Source of the DNA: Chryseobacterium gleum
Lineage (GTDB): Bacteria > Bacteroidota > Bacteroidia > Flavobacteriales_D > Sanyastnellaceae
Assembly (NCBI GenBank): GCA_945874695.1
Contig: CAMCHP010000018.1
Coordinates: 1 to 44,722, forward strand
Length of the DNA stretch: 44,722 nt
Direction: 5' to 3'
Shown here in pieces: positions 37,573-44,722 of the stretch; position 1 is the first letter of the stretch; every line of letters begins with the position of its first letter. The notes beneath the pieces are model-generated. The model made no database searches. It was not told the DNA's origin and saw only the letters and a program-made list of their open reading frames with translations. A program made the position numbers and the translations under genes.

Positions 37573-39294
37573 TTAGAAGGAGTAGGTTGCGCCCATCATG
37601 GCGTTGAATCGTTGCACAGGATACGCGTTCCAGCGTTGGTAGTTCGAAGCCAACAAGTTATTGAGTCGCAGCCAGGCGCTGATGCGTTTGGTGTAGCGGT
37701 ATTCGATATTTAAGTTTGCATCGAGGTAGCCTTGGAGGTCGATGGTATAGCTTCCATCGTCTTCCAAAATACCTTCTTGATGTTGTACAAGCGATTTGGC
37801 CTTACGCTTTCCTTCGGTGAATACGTCAATTGAAGCGATGAGCTTGTCTTCGATGTTGTAGGCGGTTGAAAGTGTAAGTCGGGTGGTTGGTTGATACCAA
37901 GCGTGGGCTTCGATGTCGGTGCTGTAAATGAAATAATCGCCGCGTAATTGGAAGCGGAAGTTGTTGGCGGTATTTACAGTGACCTCACCGCGAAGGTTGA
38001 AAACACTGAGGTTGTCATAAATTGCAAGGAATTGATTGCCCGGTCCTGTGGCACTATCGTTCACGAAGTACAAGAAGTTATCGAACCGGGTGCTTGCGAC
38101 GCGAATGTTGAAGCCCGTTGCAGATGAGAGCGAGCCACGAATACCGCCAAAAGCTTCAATTTTTCGGTTGGTGTTTTGCAATTCAACATCAGAGCGAACA
38201 AATGGATTGTTTGCTGTAATGTTTTCGTAAGTATTGAGTTCCATTCGTCCTTGTAAACCTGCGTACGGCACAAACAAGTCGTCGAGCAGGCTGAACGCAG
38301 CTTCAGCAATTGGATAAAAATGGAAAGGTTGTTCGCCGCGTGCATCGAGCCAAATACCAGCTCCCACATTCACCGTTAGTTGACCTTTACGGGTAGTAAC
38401 CATGGGTTGAATTTGAATCAAAACGTTGTTGCGGTTACTTTCTTCATCGGCCGTTAAATCTTGAAAGGTGAAGTCGTTATAATTCACACCAAAATCTAAG
38501 GTATAGAGTTCACTGTCGATGAATTTTCGGGCCTGTGCGCGCACATCAACATTGTTTTCGATGCCTTTATTGAGGTCGCTGAAGTTTCTGAATCGGACTT
38601 CAGAACGGTAGTTTATTTTGGTTGAGTCGCGGTAGAAGCTTTCAAATTGCACCCCACCTTGCACATCGTTGAAACGTCGTCTTAGGTTATCGATTGGCGC
38701 ATCCCAGTACAGGTATGGGTCGAACCCGTAGGCATGAACCACGTCGCGTTGCCATGCAATATCGCCTCCGATAGCATGCTTTTTCATGAGTCGTCGTCCC
38801 CACAATTTTGCTTCATTGGTCGAGAATTCATCGGGAATTGAATCTTCGAGTGCTACGCCGCCACCGCTGCTGAGGTGGTGGTATTCAACGCCCCAAGAAC
38901 CGTCGCGTGAGCGGTCATCCATATAATATAAATCGAAGAGCGCTGTGGTGTAAACACCAAAGCCACCGCGCACATAGCCGCGATACAATTTAGAAAGTTT
39001 GTCTTCGAGGTTAACCTTTGCCGCCTGAATGGGGATGGGTTGAATGTTTACCATGGGTTTAAACGGCAGCAGCGAGTAGCGAATGGGGGGCATTTCGAGC
39101 ACTGATTCGCGGGCTTGCGGCCAGCTTGACAGCTTAGCTGAGTTTTTCAACACGAGCTCTTTTGTGCCTGTGAACGTGACATCCATGTTTAGGGTGTCGC
39201 TTTGTGCGGCAGCATTCCAGGAGTCAGCAGCGAAAGCTGTCGCGAGTGCTGCAATGCTGAGCGTGATTTTGCGGAGGGTTTTATGCTTGATCAT
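37573..39294 (-). CDS. Plug-less TonB-receptor-like outer-membrane barrel
   Basis: 573 aa. Signal peptide (residues 1-31, ending AAAQ) followed by beta strands from about residue 85 to the end, with the aromatic-rich terminal strand FNAMMGATYSF. The barrel resembles the C-terminal part of TonB-dependent receptors but no plug domain or TonB box is visible. It lies 8 bp behind the TPR gene and is certainly cotranscribed with it; this TPR-barrel pair recurs in Bacteroidota, and its job is not known. Confidence 0.8.
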   Translation of the reverse strand: MIKHKTLRKITLSIAALATAFAADSWNAAAQSDTLNMDVTFTGTKELVLKNSAKLSSWPQARESVLEMPPIRYSLLPFKPMVNIQPIPIQAAKVNLEDKLSKLYRGYVRGGFGVYTTALFDLYYMDDRSRDGSWGVEYHHLSSGGGVALEDSIPDEFSTNEAKLWGRRLMKKHAIGGDIAWQRDVVHAYGFDPYLYWDAPIDNLRRRFNDVQGGVQFESFYRDSTKINYRSEVRFRNFSDLNKGIENNVDVRAQARKFIDSELYTLDFGVNYNDFTFQDLTADEESNRNNVLIQIQPMVTTRKGQLTVNVGAGIWLDARGEQPFHFYPIAEAAFSLLDDLFVPYAGLQGRMELNTYENITANNPFVRSDVELQNTNRKIEAFGGIRGSLSSATGFNIRVASTRFDNFLYFVNDSATGPGNQFLAIYDNLSVFNLRGEVTVNTANNFRFQLRGDYFIYSTDIEAHAWYQPTTRLTLSTAYNIEDKLIASIDVFTEGKRKAKSLVQHQEGILEDDGSYTIDLQGYLDANLNIEYRYTKRISAWLRLNNLLASNYQRWNAYPVQRFNAMMGATYSF

Positions 39295-39302
39295 GGTGCT
39301 GC

Positions 39303-42300
39303 TTAATTTCCTTGGTTGAGGTCAATTTCGACATCGCGATTTTGCGTGCCGTTTTGTTCTCCGGCTTCGATCCGATCGAGGTTTTCGAGGCGTTCTTTAG
39401 CGCCGTCGGCTACCCATGGCGTGCTTACGTTAGCGATGATCGTATTCAAAGTCGTACGCGCTTGAAAGAAGTCGTTCATGCCAACATACACATCGGCAAG
39501 GAGGAGGAAGCCTTTAAACTTCCATTCATCGAAAGCAGAGTATTTCTCAACCAACTGAAAGATTTCGGTTTCAGCGGGCTTGTATGCTTGCTTGAGGTAA
39601 GCGATTTCAGCCATGTTGTATTTGGCTTCAGCTGCGCGAACCCCGCCTGATTTTAATACTTCGGCGAAATCGTAATATGCGCCATCGAGGTCACCATTTT
39701 CTTTCAGCATTCGGCCTTTCCACAGGTGGGCTACTGGAAGAATATCGGATGGCGTGTTCGGATTAGCGATCACTTTTTCGGCGTATTCAAGTGCGTATGC
39801 TTTTTGATTGAGGAGGTAATAACAGCGCATTTGGCCGATTTGCGCCTCCAGGAGGTTTCGATCGGTGCGAGCTATACCTTCGAGCTCAATGTAGTGGTTC
39901 AGTGCCTGCTCGTAGTTCTTGTTGTTGAAATTGATGGTTGCGGCGGTGACGAGCGATTGTTCAGTGAAGTCGCTGGTTGGTTGACTGAGCACGAAATTGA
40001 AACCATTCAAGGCGTCATCAATTTGTCCTTTGCCGAAATAGCAATTGGCGAGGTAGAAATTAGCTGCTGTACCGTATAGGGCGGGTTGGTATTTTTTTAG
40101 GTATTCTTCGAGGCGCGGAATGGCTTTATCACAATCGCCGCTGATTGCGAAATCGGCCGCAGCGCTGTAAACTTTGCCTTCGATGTCGCTGTTTGACAGG
40201 CCGAGGTTGCTCGGTAATTGATCCATCAAACCTTCTTCTAAGAGTACTGTTTCTACTAGGTTGTAGGCATCAATGACTACCCGGTCATTGGGGTATTCGG
40301 ATTTGATGCGGTTCCAATACTCAACCACGCGATTATTTTCGCCCGTTTTCACGAAAATGAGACACATATCGAGCAGGCTGTATTTAATGTAAGCGCTGTT
40401 TGCGTGTTCGCGCAGAATGATTTCGTACCATTTCCGGGCATCGGTAAGTTGGTCACGTTTGAGATAGGTTTTGGCGAGTTCATATTTTGCATCAACCGTG
40501 TAACGTGAATCAACTTCATCGTCAATGAGTTTGGTGAGGCCTTGGATTTTCTTTTGATCATCGCCATTCAGACCGAAACACAACGATCGCTGATAGAGCG
40601 CATAATCGGTCATTTGTTGACCCAGGTCAATTGCTTTATCGTAGTATGCAATTGCTTGGGAATAGTCTTTGGTAACGTAGTAACAATCACCAATGCGCAA
40701 CAAAGCATCGCCTTTCTTTTTCAGGTCTTCTCCTTTAAACTGGTCAATGAATTTTCTGAATGCCGTTGAGCTACTCACATATTTTTCTTGGCTGAACAAG
40801 GCATAACCTGCACCGTAATTGGCTTCGTTGTAAAACTCACTGGTGTAGGCACCGGGTTCTTTCAAGAATTGGTTGTAGAGGCCTGTGGCTTTGGCGAATT
40901 CTTTTTTACGGTATGCTAGTTCAGCTTTCCAAAACAGGGCTTCGGCCGTGAATGAAGCATTTACGGGGTATGTAGCAACTTTATCGAAGAAGATTTCAGC
41001 TTCGTCATATTGTTGCGATTGAAACAGTTCGACACCGCGGTTGAAGGCCACAATCTGGTATGCTTCTTTGGTTCGGGCATCTTTGTTTTGAATCTTATCT
41101 AGCGAACTAAGCGCCTTTTCGTAGGCTTTGGTGCGCATGTAGACATTGAGCAAAAACTCATACGCCTCTTCGCGACGGGGTGAATCGGGGTAGCGTTCAA
41201 GGTAGGTTTCGAACGCAGTGATGGCCTCATGGAAGGGGTTGTACGAGAGTTCAAAAGCCAAGCGGGCGTAATTGAAGAGCGCATCTTCTTTGATATCTCG
41301 GTTGAAGTCTTTTTCAGACGCCTCTTTGAAAGCTGCGCGTGCCGATGGTTTTTGGTCGAGCTTCAAGTAGCAATCGCCCATGTAATAGGTTGCAGTTTGA
41401 GCCAATTCATCATCTTCTTGAGTCGCCTCACCGAATTGGGGCAGAGCAGCCTCATAGGCACCGGTTTGATAGTAGCAGTAAGCGAGTTGAAAGAAGTCTT
41501 CGCGTGCACGTTCTTTCTTTGGAACTTCAGCATGGTATCGTTCGATGTAGGGGAGTGCTTCAGCATAGTTTGATCGGCGGTAGTGTGCATCGCCAACTAA
41601 ACGTGAAATTTCAGGTAAACGCTTTACCGTAGTTGTGCCCGTTGAGTCAATCAACTTCGGGGCATAATCGAGTACTTCGTCGTATCGTCCTTGTTTGTAA
41701 AGGATTTGCGTGATGTAATATGGCGCTACGGGACCAAAATTGGGGTCGTTTTCGAGCTGCTTAAAACCATTCAAGGCTGTTTCAAATTGGCCATCGGTGT
41801 AAACGATGTGGCTGTAATAGTAAAGCGCTGGACGTTGAAACTCGCTTGTTCCGTCTTTTACGGGTTGTAGAAATTGACGCGCATCGGCATATTGTTCTTG
41901 TTCAAAATGCGCATGCCCGCGTTTGAAGTTGTAGCTATCGCGTTCTTCGGGTTTTAAGTCTCGTGGATTACTTTTTTCAAACCATTCGATGGCTTTTTTA
42001 TAGCTTTTTCGTTTGTAGTTGTGCACAGCCAGCTCGAAATAAGCGCGTTTTGACCATGCACTAGCGGGGTGATTTTCAACGAATTGTTCGAGGCGGTATT
42101 CAGCGTCTTTGTGGTACAAATTCATGGCACACAAGCCGGCATAGTATTCTGCATTGACCGACCGTTCAGCCAAGGGGTCTTGCTTTAGCGCGATAAATTC
42201 TTCGAATTTGCGCTGCGCAGCGGCATACTTTTCTTTGTCAAACAAGTCGAGTGCTTCGCGGTAAATGCGATCAATGGTTGTGAAGCTGGCTGTTTTTTGA

Positions 42301-42359
42301 GCTTCAACCGATGGCGAGAGTGCCAGCAAAACGATGCACAACAGGAGGATGTTTTTCAT
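39303..42359 (-). CDS. Very long tetratricopeptide-repeat protein, periplasmic
   Basis: 1018 aa from ATG 42359, which gives a signal peptide (MKNILLLCIVLLALSPSVEAQ); the open frame to 42446 starts at a TTG with no signal. The whole mature protein is TPR-like helices, including many copies of patterns such as KGDALLRIGDCYYVTKDYSQAIAYYDKAI. It is expected to be a periplasmic protein-protein scaffold for the barrel encoded 8 bp downstream. Confidence 0.87.
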   Translation of the reverse strand: MKNILLLCIVLLALSPSVEAQKTASFTTIDRIYREALDLFDKEKYAAAQRKFEEFIALKQDPLAERSVNAEYYAGLCAMNLYHKDAEYRLEQFVENHPASAWSKRAYFELAVHNYKRKSYKKAIEWFEKSNPRDLKPEERDSYNFKRGHAHFEQEQYADARQFLQPVKDGTSEFQRPALYYYSHIVYTDGQFETALNGFKQLENDPNFGPVAPYYITQILYKQGRYDEVLDYAPKLIDSTGTTTVKRLPEISRLVGDAHYRRSNYAEALPYIERYHAEVPKKERAREDFFQLAYCYYQTGAYEAALPQFGEATQEDDELAQTATYYMGDCYLKLDQKPSARAAFKEASEKDFNRDIKEDALFNYARLAFELSYNPFHEAITAFETYLERYPDSPRREEAYEFLLNVYMRTKAYEKALSSLDKIQNKDARTKEAYQIVAFNRGVELFQSQQYDEAEIFFDKVATYPVNASFTAEALFWKAELAYRKKEFAKATGLYNQFLKEPGAYTSEFYNEANYGAGYALFSQEKYVSSSTAFRKFIDQFKGEDLKKKGDALLRIGDCYYVTKDYSQAIAYYDKAIDLGQQMTDYALYQRSLCFGLNGDDQKKIQGLTKLIDDEVDSRYTVDAKYELAKTYLKRDQLTDARKWYEIILREHANSAYIKYSLLDMCLIFVKTGENNRVVEYWNRIKSEYPNDRVVIDAYNLVETVLLEEGLMDQLPSNLGLSNSDIEGKVYSAAADFAISGDCDKAIPRLEEYLKKYQPALYGTAANFYLANCYFGKGQIDDALNGFNFVLSQPTSDFTEQSLVTAATINFNNKNYEQALNHYIELEGIARTDRNLLEAQIGQMRCYYLLNQKAYALEYAEKVIANPNTPSDILPVAHLWKGRMLKENGDLDGAYYDFAEVLKSGGVRAAEAKYNMAEIAYLKQAYKPAETEIFQLVEKYSAFDEWKFKGFLLLADVYVGMNDFFQARTTLNTIIANVSTPWVADGAKERLENLDRIEAGEQNGTQNRDVEIDLNQGN

Positions 42360-42413
42360 ATACAACACGTGTAGTACCAATCCGATGAGGAAATAATCGT
42401 TGCAAAGGCTGTA

Positions 42414-42430
42414 CCAAATTTCAAATTTGG
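42414..42430. repeat. 17-base palindrome in the TPR gene leader
   Basis: CCAAATTT, C, AAATTTGG: a perfect inverted repeat on both strands, about 55 bases before the TPR ATG. It could be an operator or a leader hairpin; no T-run follows, so it is not a terminator. Confidence 0.6.
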
Positions 42431-42451
42431 CACCACCTTGCTCCAAGAAGT

Positions 42452-42459
42452 TAAAGGTA
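42452..42459 (-). promoter_or_regulatory. Possible -7 box for the TPR/barrel operon
   Basis: TACCTTTA on the minus strand, one mismatch from TAnnTTTG, places the start site about 15 bases upstream of the 17-base palindrome. Confidence 0.35.
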
Positions 42460-42552
42460 GTACAGTGTATTCATGCGTTTTGCGCTGGTGCGTTGAGTTA
42501 TTAACGGCATTTTGTGAACGTTCGGTATGTTGGTTTGCAGCTTTTTGCACAT

Positions 42553-42583
42553 AAAAAAAGGCCATCGTTTCTGATGGCCTTTT
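42553..42583 (-). terminator. Rho-independent terminator of the DUF4920 gene
   Basis: Perfect 11-bp inverted repeat (AAAAGGCCATC and its complement, 6-base loop) followed on the minus strand by seven T, 18 bases after the DUF4920 stop codon. Confidence 0.88.
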
Positions 42584-42601
42584 AGGTATTTTGAATGAAG
42601 C

Positions 42602-43183
42602 TTAATTCTGCGCTTCTGCAGCATCTTCAGTGTTGGCTGATTCGCCCTCGCTGTGATCGCCGTGGTCGTGGTCATGTCCTTCATGTGATTCTTCAGCGTT
42701 TTCAGTGCCTTCATAACCGAGAATTACAACACCCATTGCATTGAATTGCAACTCATATTTATCTTCGGTAATGGCATCAATTTCTTCTTGTGAAGCCATT
42801 GCATCTTCGAGGAGGTGCTTTTGCAAATCAACGGTGGTGGTGTCGTAGTAAGCTTGGCCGGTCATGTAGCACGTTAGTCCATTCACACCTGTTTTCGGCA
42901 CAAAGAAATTGTGCTCATTCATGAACACCATTACTTCACCTTGTGTTGGGTGCTCAACCTTCATCCAGCAGCCCATTTTTTGGCAGCTTTCAACAATGGT
43001 TGCGCGATAAACACCTTCTGCTCCGCCATCGAAATTTGCTGCAGCAAACGAAAGTGCACCTGTGGTATCGAATTGAGCTCCGTACGCGTTAACTGCGATC
43101 GTAGGCTCTTCAGGGGTTTGATTGTCGCTGCTCGTGCAAGCAAATAGGGCTGTTGCAGCAACAAAAAAGAGGACTTTTTTCAT
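42602..43183 (-). CDS. DUF4920 lipoprotein with His/Asp-rich tail
   Basis: 193 aa. Lipoprotein signal peptide with lipobox LFAC (Cys16). The DUF4920 core (about 30-160) carries SCQKMGCWM and YMTGQAYYDTTTV, with the Cys pair that is typical of the family. The last 33 residues are acidic and His-rich (SHEGHDHDHGDHSEGES), suggesting metal binding; that tail is not part of the DUF4920 core. Monocistronic, with its own promoter box and terminator. Function unknown; the metal idea is inference. Confidence 0.85.
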   Translation of the reverse strand: MKKVLFFVAATALFACTSSDNQTPEEPTIAVNAYGAQFDTTGALSFAAANFDGGAEGVYRATIVESCQKMGCWMKVEHPTQGEVMVFMNEHNFFVPKTGVNGLTCYMTGQAYYDTTTVDLQKHLLEDAMASQEEIDAITEDKYELQFNAMGVVILGYEGTENAEESHEGHDHDHGDHSEGESANTEDAAEAQN

Positions 43184-43205
43184 GATGTTCTCACTTATTT
43201 TGCGG

Positions 43206-43213
43206 CAAAGATA
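43206..43213 (-). promoter_or_regulatory. -7 promoter box for the DUF4920 gene
   Basis: TATCTTTG on the minus strand is an exact TAnnTTTG match, 22 bases before the ATG at 43183. Confidence 0.6.
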
Positions 43214-43250
43214 TAACGTTCAGTCGAATATCACATGCGCGTGTTTAAGG

Positions 43251-43273
43251 GTTTCGGCCTAAACGGCCGGATG
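43251..43273 (-). repeat. Dispersed hairpin element, copy L
   Basis: Minus strand: CATC, left arm CGGCC, 5-base loop GTTTA, right arm GGCCG, tail AAAC; perfect 5-bp stem. Intergenic. Confidence 0.82.
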
Positions 43274-43301
43274 GGGGCGATGATTTTTGTCAGGGCTCAC
43301 C

Positions 43302-43323
43302 CATCCGGCCGTTAGGCCGAAAA
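43302..43323 (+). repeat. Dispersed hairpin element, copy M
   Basis: CATC, left arm CGGCC, loop GTTA, right arm GGCCG, tail AAAA; perfect 5-bp stem, preceded by GGCTCACC as in copy B. Intergenic, facing copy L. Confidence 0.85.
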
Positions 43324-43327
43324 CCAA

Positions 43328-44722
43328 TTACTCACATAGTGTGCCAAATGCACCAAGGAATGTGAGGAGGTCATTTGAGTTCACTACACCGTCGCCGTTC
43401 AGATCGGCCGGGCAATCGGTGAATGCGACACAGGTTTCAGAGATTGGATCCCAGAAGGTTCCGAAGCCGCATGAAATCTCCGAAGGGCCAAAGGTACACG
43501 ACCCATCGTCGATCGTTGCGTTCGGATTGAAATTGTTCGCACCTATGTATGTGCATCCGATGCATGAAAAGTCGCATGAGTTGTTGTCGACGGTAGCGAA
43601 TGGACTGTAGTTGCAGGCTGAAGGGTCAGTGCAACCTATGCAGCTGATGAAATCGCAACTGCCATCGTCAATTGTTGCCAGTGGGTTGTAATTGCAAGCA
43701 TTTACATCTGTGCAAGCAGCGCATGAGTTGTATTCACACGATCCGTCTTCATTTGCGGCAAGCGGATTGTAATTACAAGCCGTTGGGTCAGTACAACCAG
43801 ATGTGACAGGACAATCGTTAAAAATGCATGACCCATCATCGAGGTTGGCGTTGCTATCATAGTTTACAGCAGTAGGGTAGGTGCATCCAGAGAAAATGCA
43901 CGAGCCGTCGTCAACATTCGCAATGCTGTCGAAATTGTCAGCATTCGGATCAGTGCACCCTTCGTAGATGCAACTTCCGTTGTCAATATTCGCTTGCGGA
44001 TCGAAGTTATTGGCAAGCGGGTCGGTGCAGCCTAGGAAAATGCATGAACCATCTTCATTATTTGCTTCAATGTTATAGTTATCTGCATTCGGATCTGTGC
44101 AACCCGAAATGATGCATGTTCCATCATCAACATTGGCTTGTGGGTCGAAGTTATCGGCGTTCGGATTTGTGCAACCGAGATATTCGCAAGTTCCATCATC
44201 GAAATTTGCAGTGTTGTCGAAATTGTCAGCTTCTGGATCAGTACATCCTGGAAAGCACTCAGGCACTGCCGATGCCCCGAATGTGATAACGACCAAACCG
44301 TTTCCAGTGTGAATTCCGTTGGTTTGCGAAGGATTTGTGAGGATGTCGATCAGGTTTGAACCGCCTGCGCCACCGCCGCCGCCACCGATGGAGTTGTTGC
44401 CGCATGCAGAGTTACCAGCAGTACCGGTTCCGCCACCGCCTCCGTTGATGAAACCGCCGCCGCCGCCGCCGCCAGATCCATTGATTACACCGCTCGCACA
44501 GCAGCAATTGGGGCCGTTTGCAGCGTTTCCGTTGTCAGAACCTGCCGCCCCGACGCACACTCCGCAGTTGAGGCAACCAGGGCCTACGGCACCACCGTCA
44601 CCGATTGTACCGCCAAAGCCTCCTGCGCCGCGATCGATGGGGGTGCCGCCGTTTTGTCCGGCACCGCTTCCGCCGGCACCGCCGTTTCCACCGTTGGTGC
44701 TACCAGCATTACCAGAATCCCA
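43328..44722 (-). CDS. Secreted CTDP-repeat protein with glycine-rich domain (5' end beyond window)
   Basis: 464 codons visible; the reading frame runs off the right edge, so an internal GTG at 44560 is not the start. The visible N-terminal part is a glycine-rich domain ending GLVVITFG. Ten Cys-containing repeats follow (43490-44248), each about 24 residues with the pattern GCTDPxAxNFxxxANxDDGSC, a metal- and disulfide-rich surface repeat of marine Bacteroidota. The end, DLNGDGVVNSNDLLTFLGAFG, is dockerin-like with an EF-hand calcium loop; no type IX sorting domain follows. Likely cell-surface or secreted, with adhesion or matrix role inferred. Confidence 0.85.
   Translation of the reverse strand, partial: WDSGNAGSTNGGNGGAGGSGAGQNGGTPIDRGAGGFGGTIGDGGAVGPGCLNCGVCVGAAGSDNGNAANGPNCCCASGVINGSGGGGGGGFINGGGGGTGTAGNSACGNNSIGGGGGGAGGSNLIDILTNPSQTNGIHTGNGLVVITFGASAVPECFPGCTDPEADNFDNTANFDDGTCEYLGCTNPNADNFDPQANVDDGTCIISGCTDPNADNYNIEANNEDGSCIFLGCTDPLANNFDPQANIDNGSCIYEGCTDPNADNFDSIANVDDGSCIFSGCTYPTAVNYDSNANLDDGSCIFNDCPVTSGCTDPTACNYNPLAANEDGSCEYNSCAACTDVNACNYNPLATIDDGSCDFISCIGCTDPSACNYSPFATVDNNSCDFSCIGCTYIGANNFNPNATIDDGSCTFGPSEISCGFGTFWDPISETCVAFTDCPADLNGDGVVNSNDLLTFLGAFGTLCE
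43490..44248 (-). repeat. Ten tandem CTDP...DDGSC coding repeats
   Basis: Ten units of about 72-90 bases within the secreted protein gene. The first six are exactly 24 codons; later ones carry short insertions with extra Cys. DNA identity between units is moderate, so this is an old protein repeat and not a recent slippage array. Confidence 0.85.

Larger units (their letters stand above)
43249..43325. repeat. Long inverted repeat of two hairpin elements
   Basis: Copies L and M of the dispersed hairpin face each other across about 28 bases, and with their flanks form an inverted repeat of roughly 26 bp per arm (two single-base indels). It begins a few bases after the stop codon of the CTDP-repeat gene, so in that transcript it would fold into a long 3' stem. 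The arrangement resembles BIME pairs of REP elements. Confidence 0.82.

Noticed and set aside
43490-44248. Regularly spaced repeats resembling a CRISPR array
   Set aside because: They are in-frame protein repeats with period 72-90 bases and no identical direct repeats.
44373-44480. GCC/CCG-rich low-complexity stretch
   Set aside because: It is the coding strand complement of glycine codons in the glycine-rich domain.

Overview
The window reads as chromosomal DNA of a Bacteroidota bacterium, probably a Flavobacteriales relative with roughly balanced base composition. The evidence is Bacteroidota-type families (OmpA-type proteins with family-specific N-termini, a DUF5916 surface barrel, a DUF4920 lipoprotein, a very long TPR protein paired with a plug-less outer-membrane barrel, a secreted protein of CTDP...DDGSC repeats) and repeated TAnnTTTG promoter boxes, the -7 signal of the Bacteroidota housekeeping sigma factor. 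No phage, insertion sequence, CRISPR array or rRNA operon is visible.

Layout. 1-5.2 kb: an OmpA-type outer-membrane protein, a UMF1-type MFS transporter, L-2-hydroxyglutarate oxidase and an orphan membrane histidine kinase. 5.2-5.7 kb: tRNA-Pro and tRNA-Ser with their promoter and terminator, next to fragments resembling a tRNA T-arm. 5.7-9.4 kb (minus): coiled-coil protein, zapA, rny (ribonuclease Y), then a dicarboxylate/amino-acid symporter. 9.5-18.4 kb: M23 peptidase, DUF5916 barrel, a zinc-peptidase/lipoprotein/secreted coiled-coil cluster, GluQRS, an EEP-family hydrolase and a transglutaminase-fold lipoprotein lacking the catalytic Cys. 18.4-23.1 kb: a DUF2279 protein, an intact hybrid sensor kinase and, 40 bp later, a kinase-like protein whose catalytic positions look lost. 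23.1-30 kb: a YbiT-like ABC-F ATPase, then a MacAB-like export operon (ATPase, two permeases, adaptor) and an ICMT-like methyltransferase. 30-34.4 kb (minus): a type I-secretion-like operon (ABC protein, HlyD adaptor, TolC) whose ABC protein has lost essentially every ATPase motif. 34.5-37.4 kb: an SDR oxidoreductase and gyrB. 37.6-44.7 kb (minus): TPR protein plus barrel, a DUF4920 lipoprotein, and the C-terminal part of a glycine-rich CTDP-repeat secreted protein cut by the window edge.

Most notable is a dispersed hairpin found 13 times on both strands: CATC, a 5-bp stem, a GNNA-type loop and an A-rich tail. Arm sequences differ between copies (eight different stems), yet every copy keeps pairing. 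Nine copies lie inside genes, some over codons for residues conserved in the protein family, and four are intergenic, two of these facing each other as one long inverted repeat. This looks like a genome-wide DNA (or RNA) recognition element. Other points of interest are the ATPase-dead secretion ABC protein, the pseudo-kinase beside an active hybrid kinase, the structured gyrB leader with a nested terminator, and several genes whose promoter box lies only a few bases before the start codon, suggesting leaderless mRNAs.
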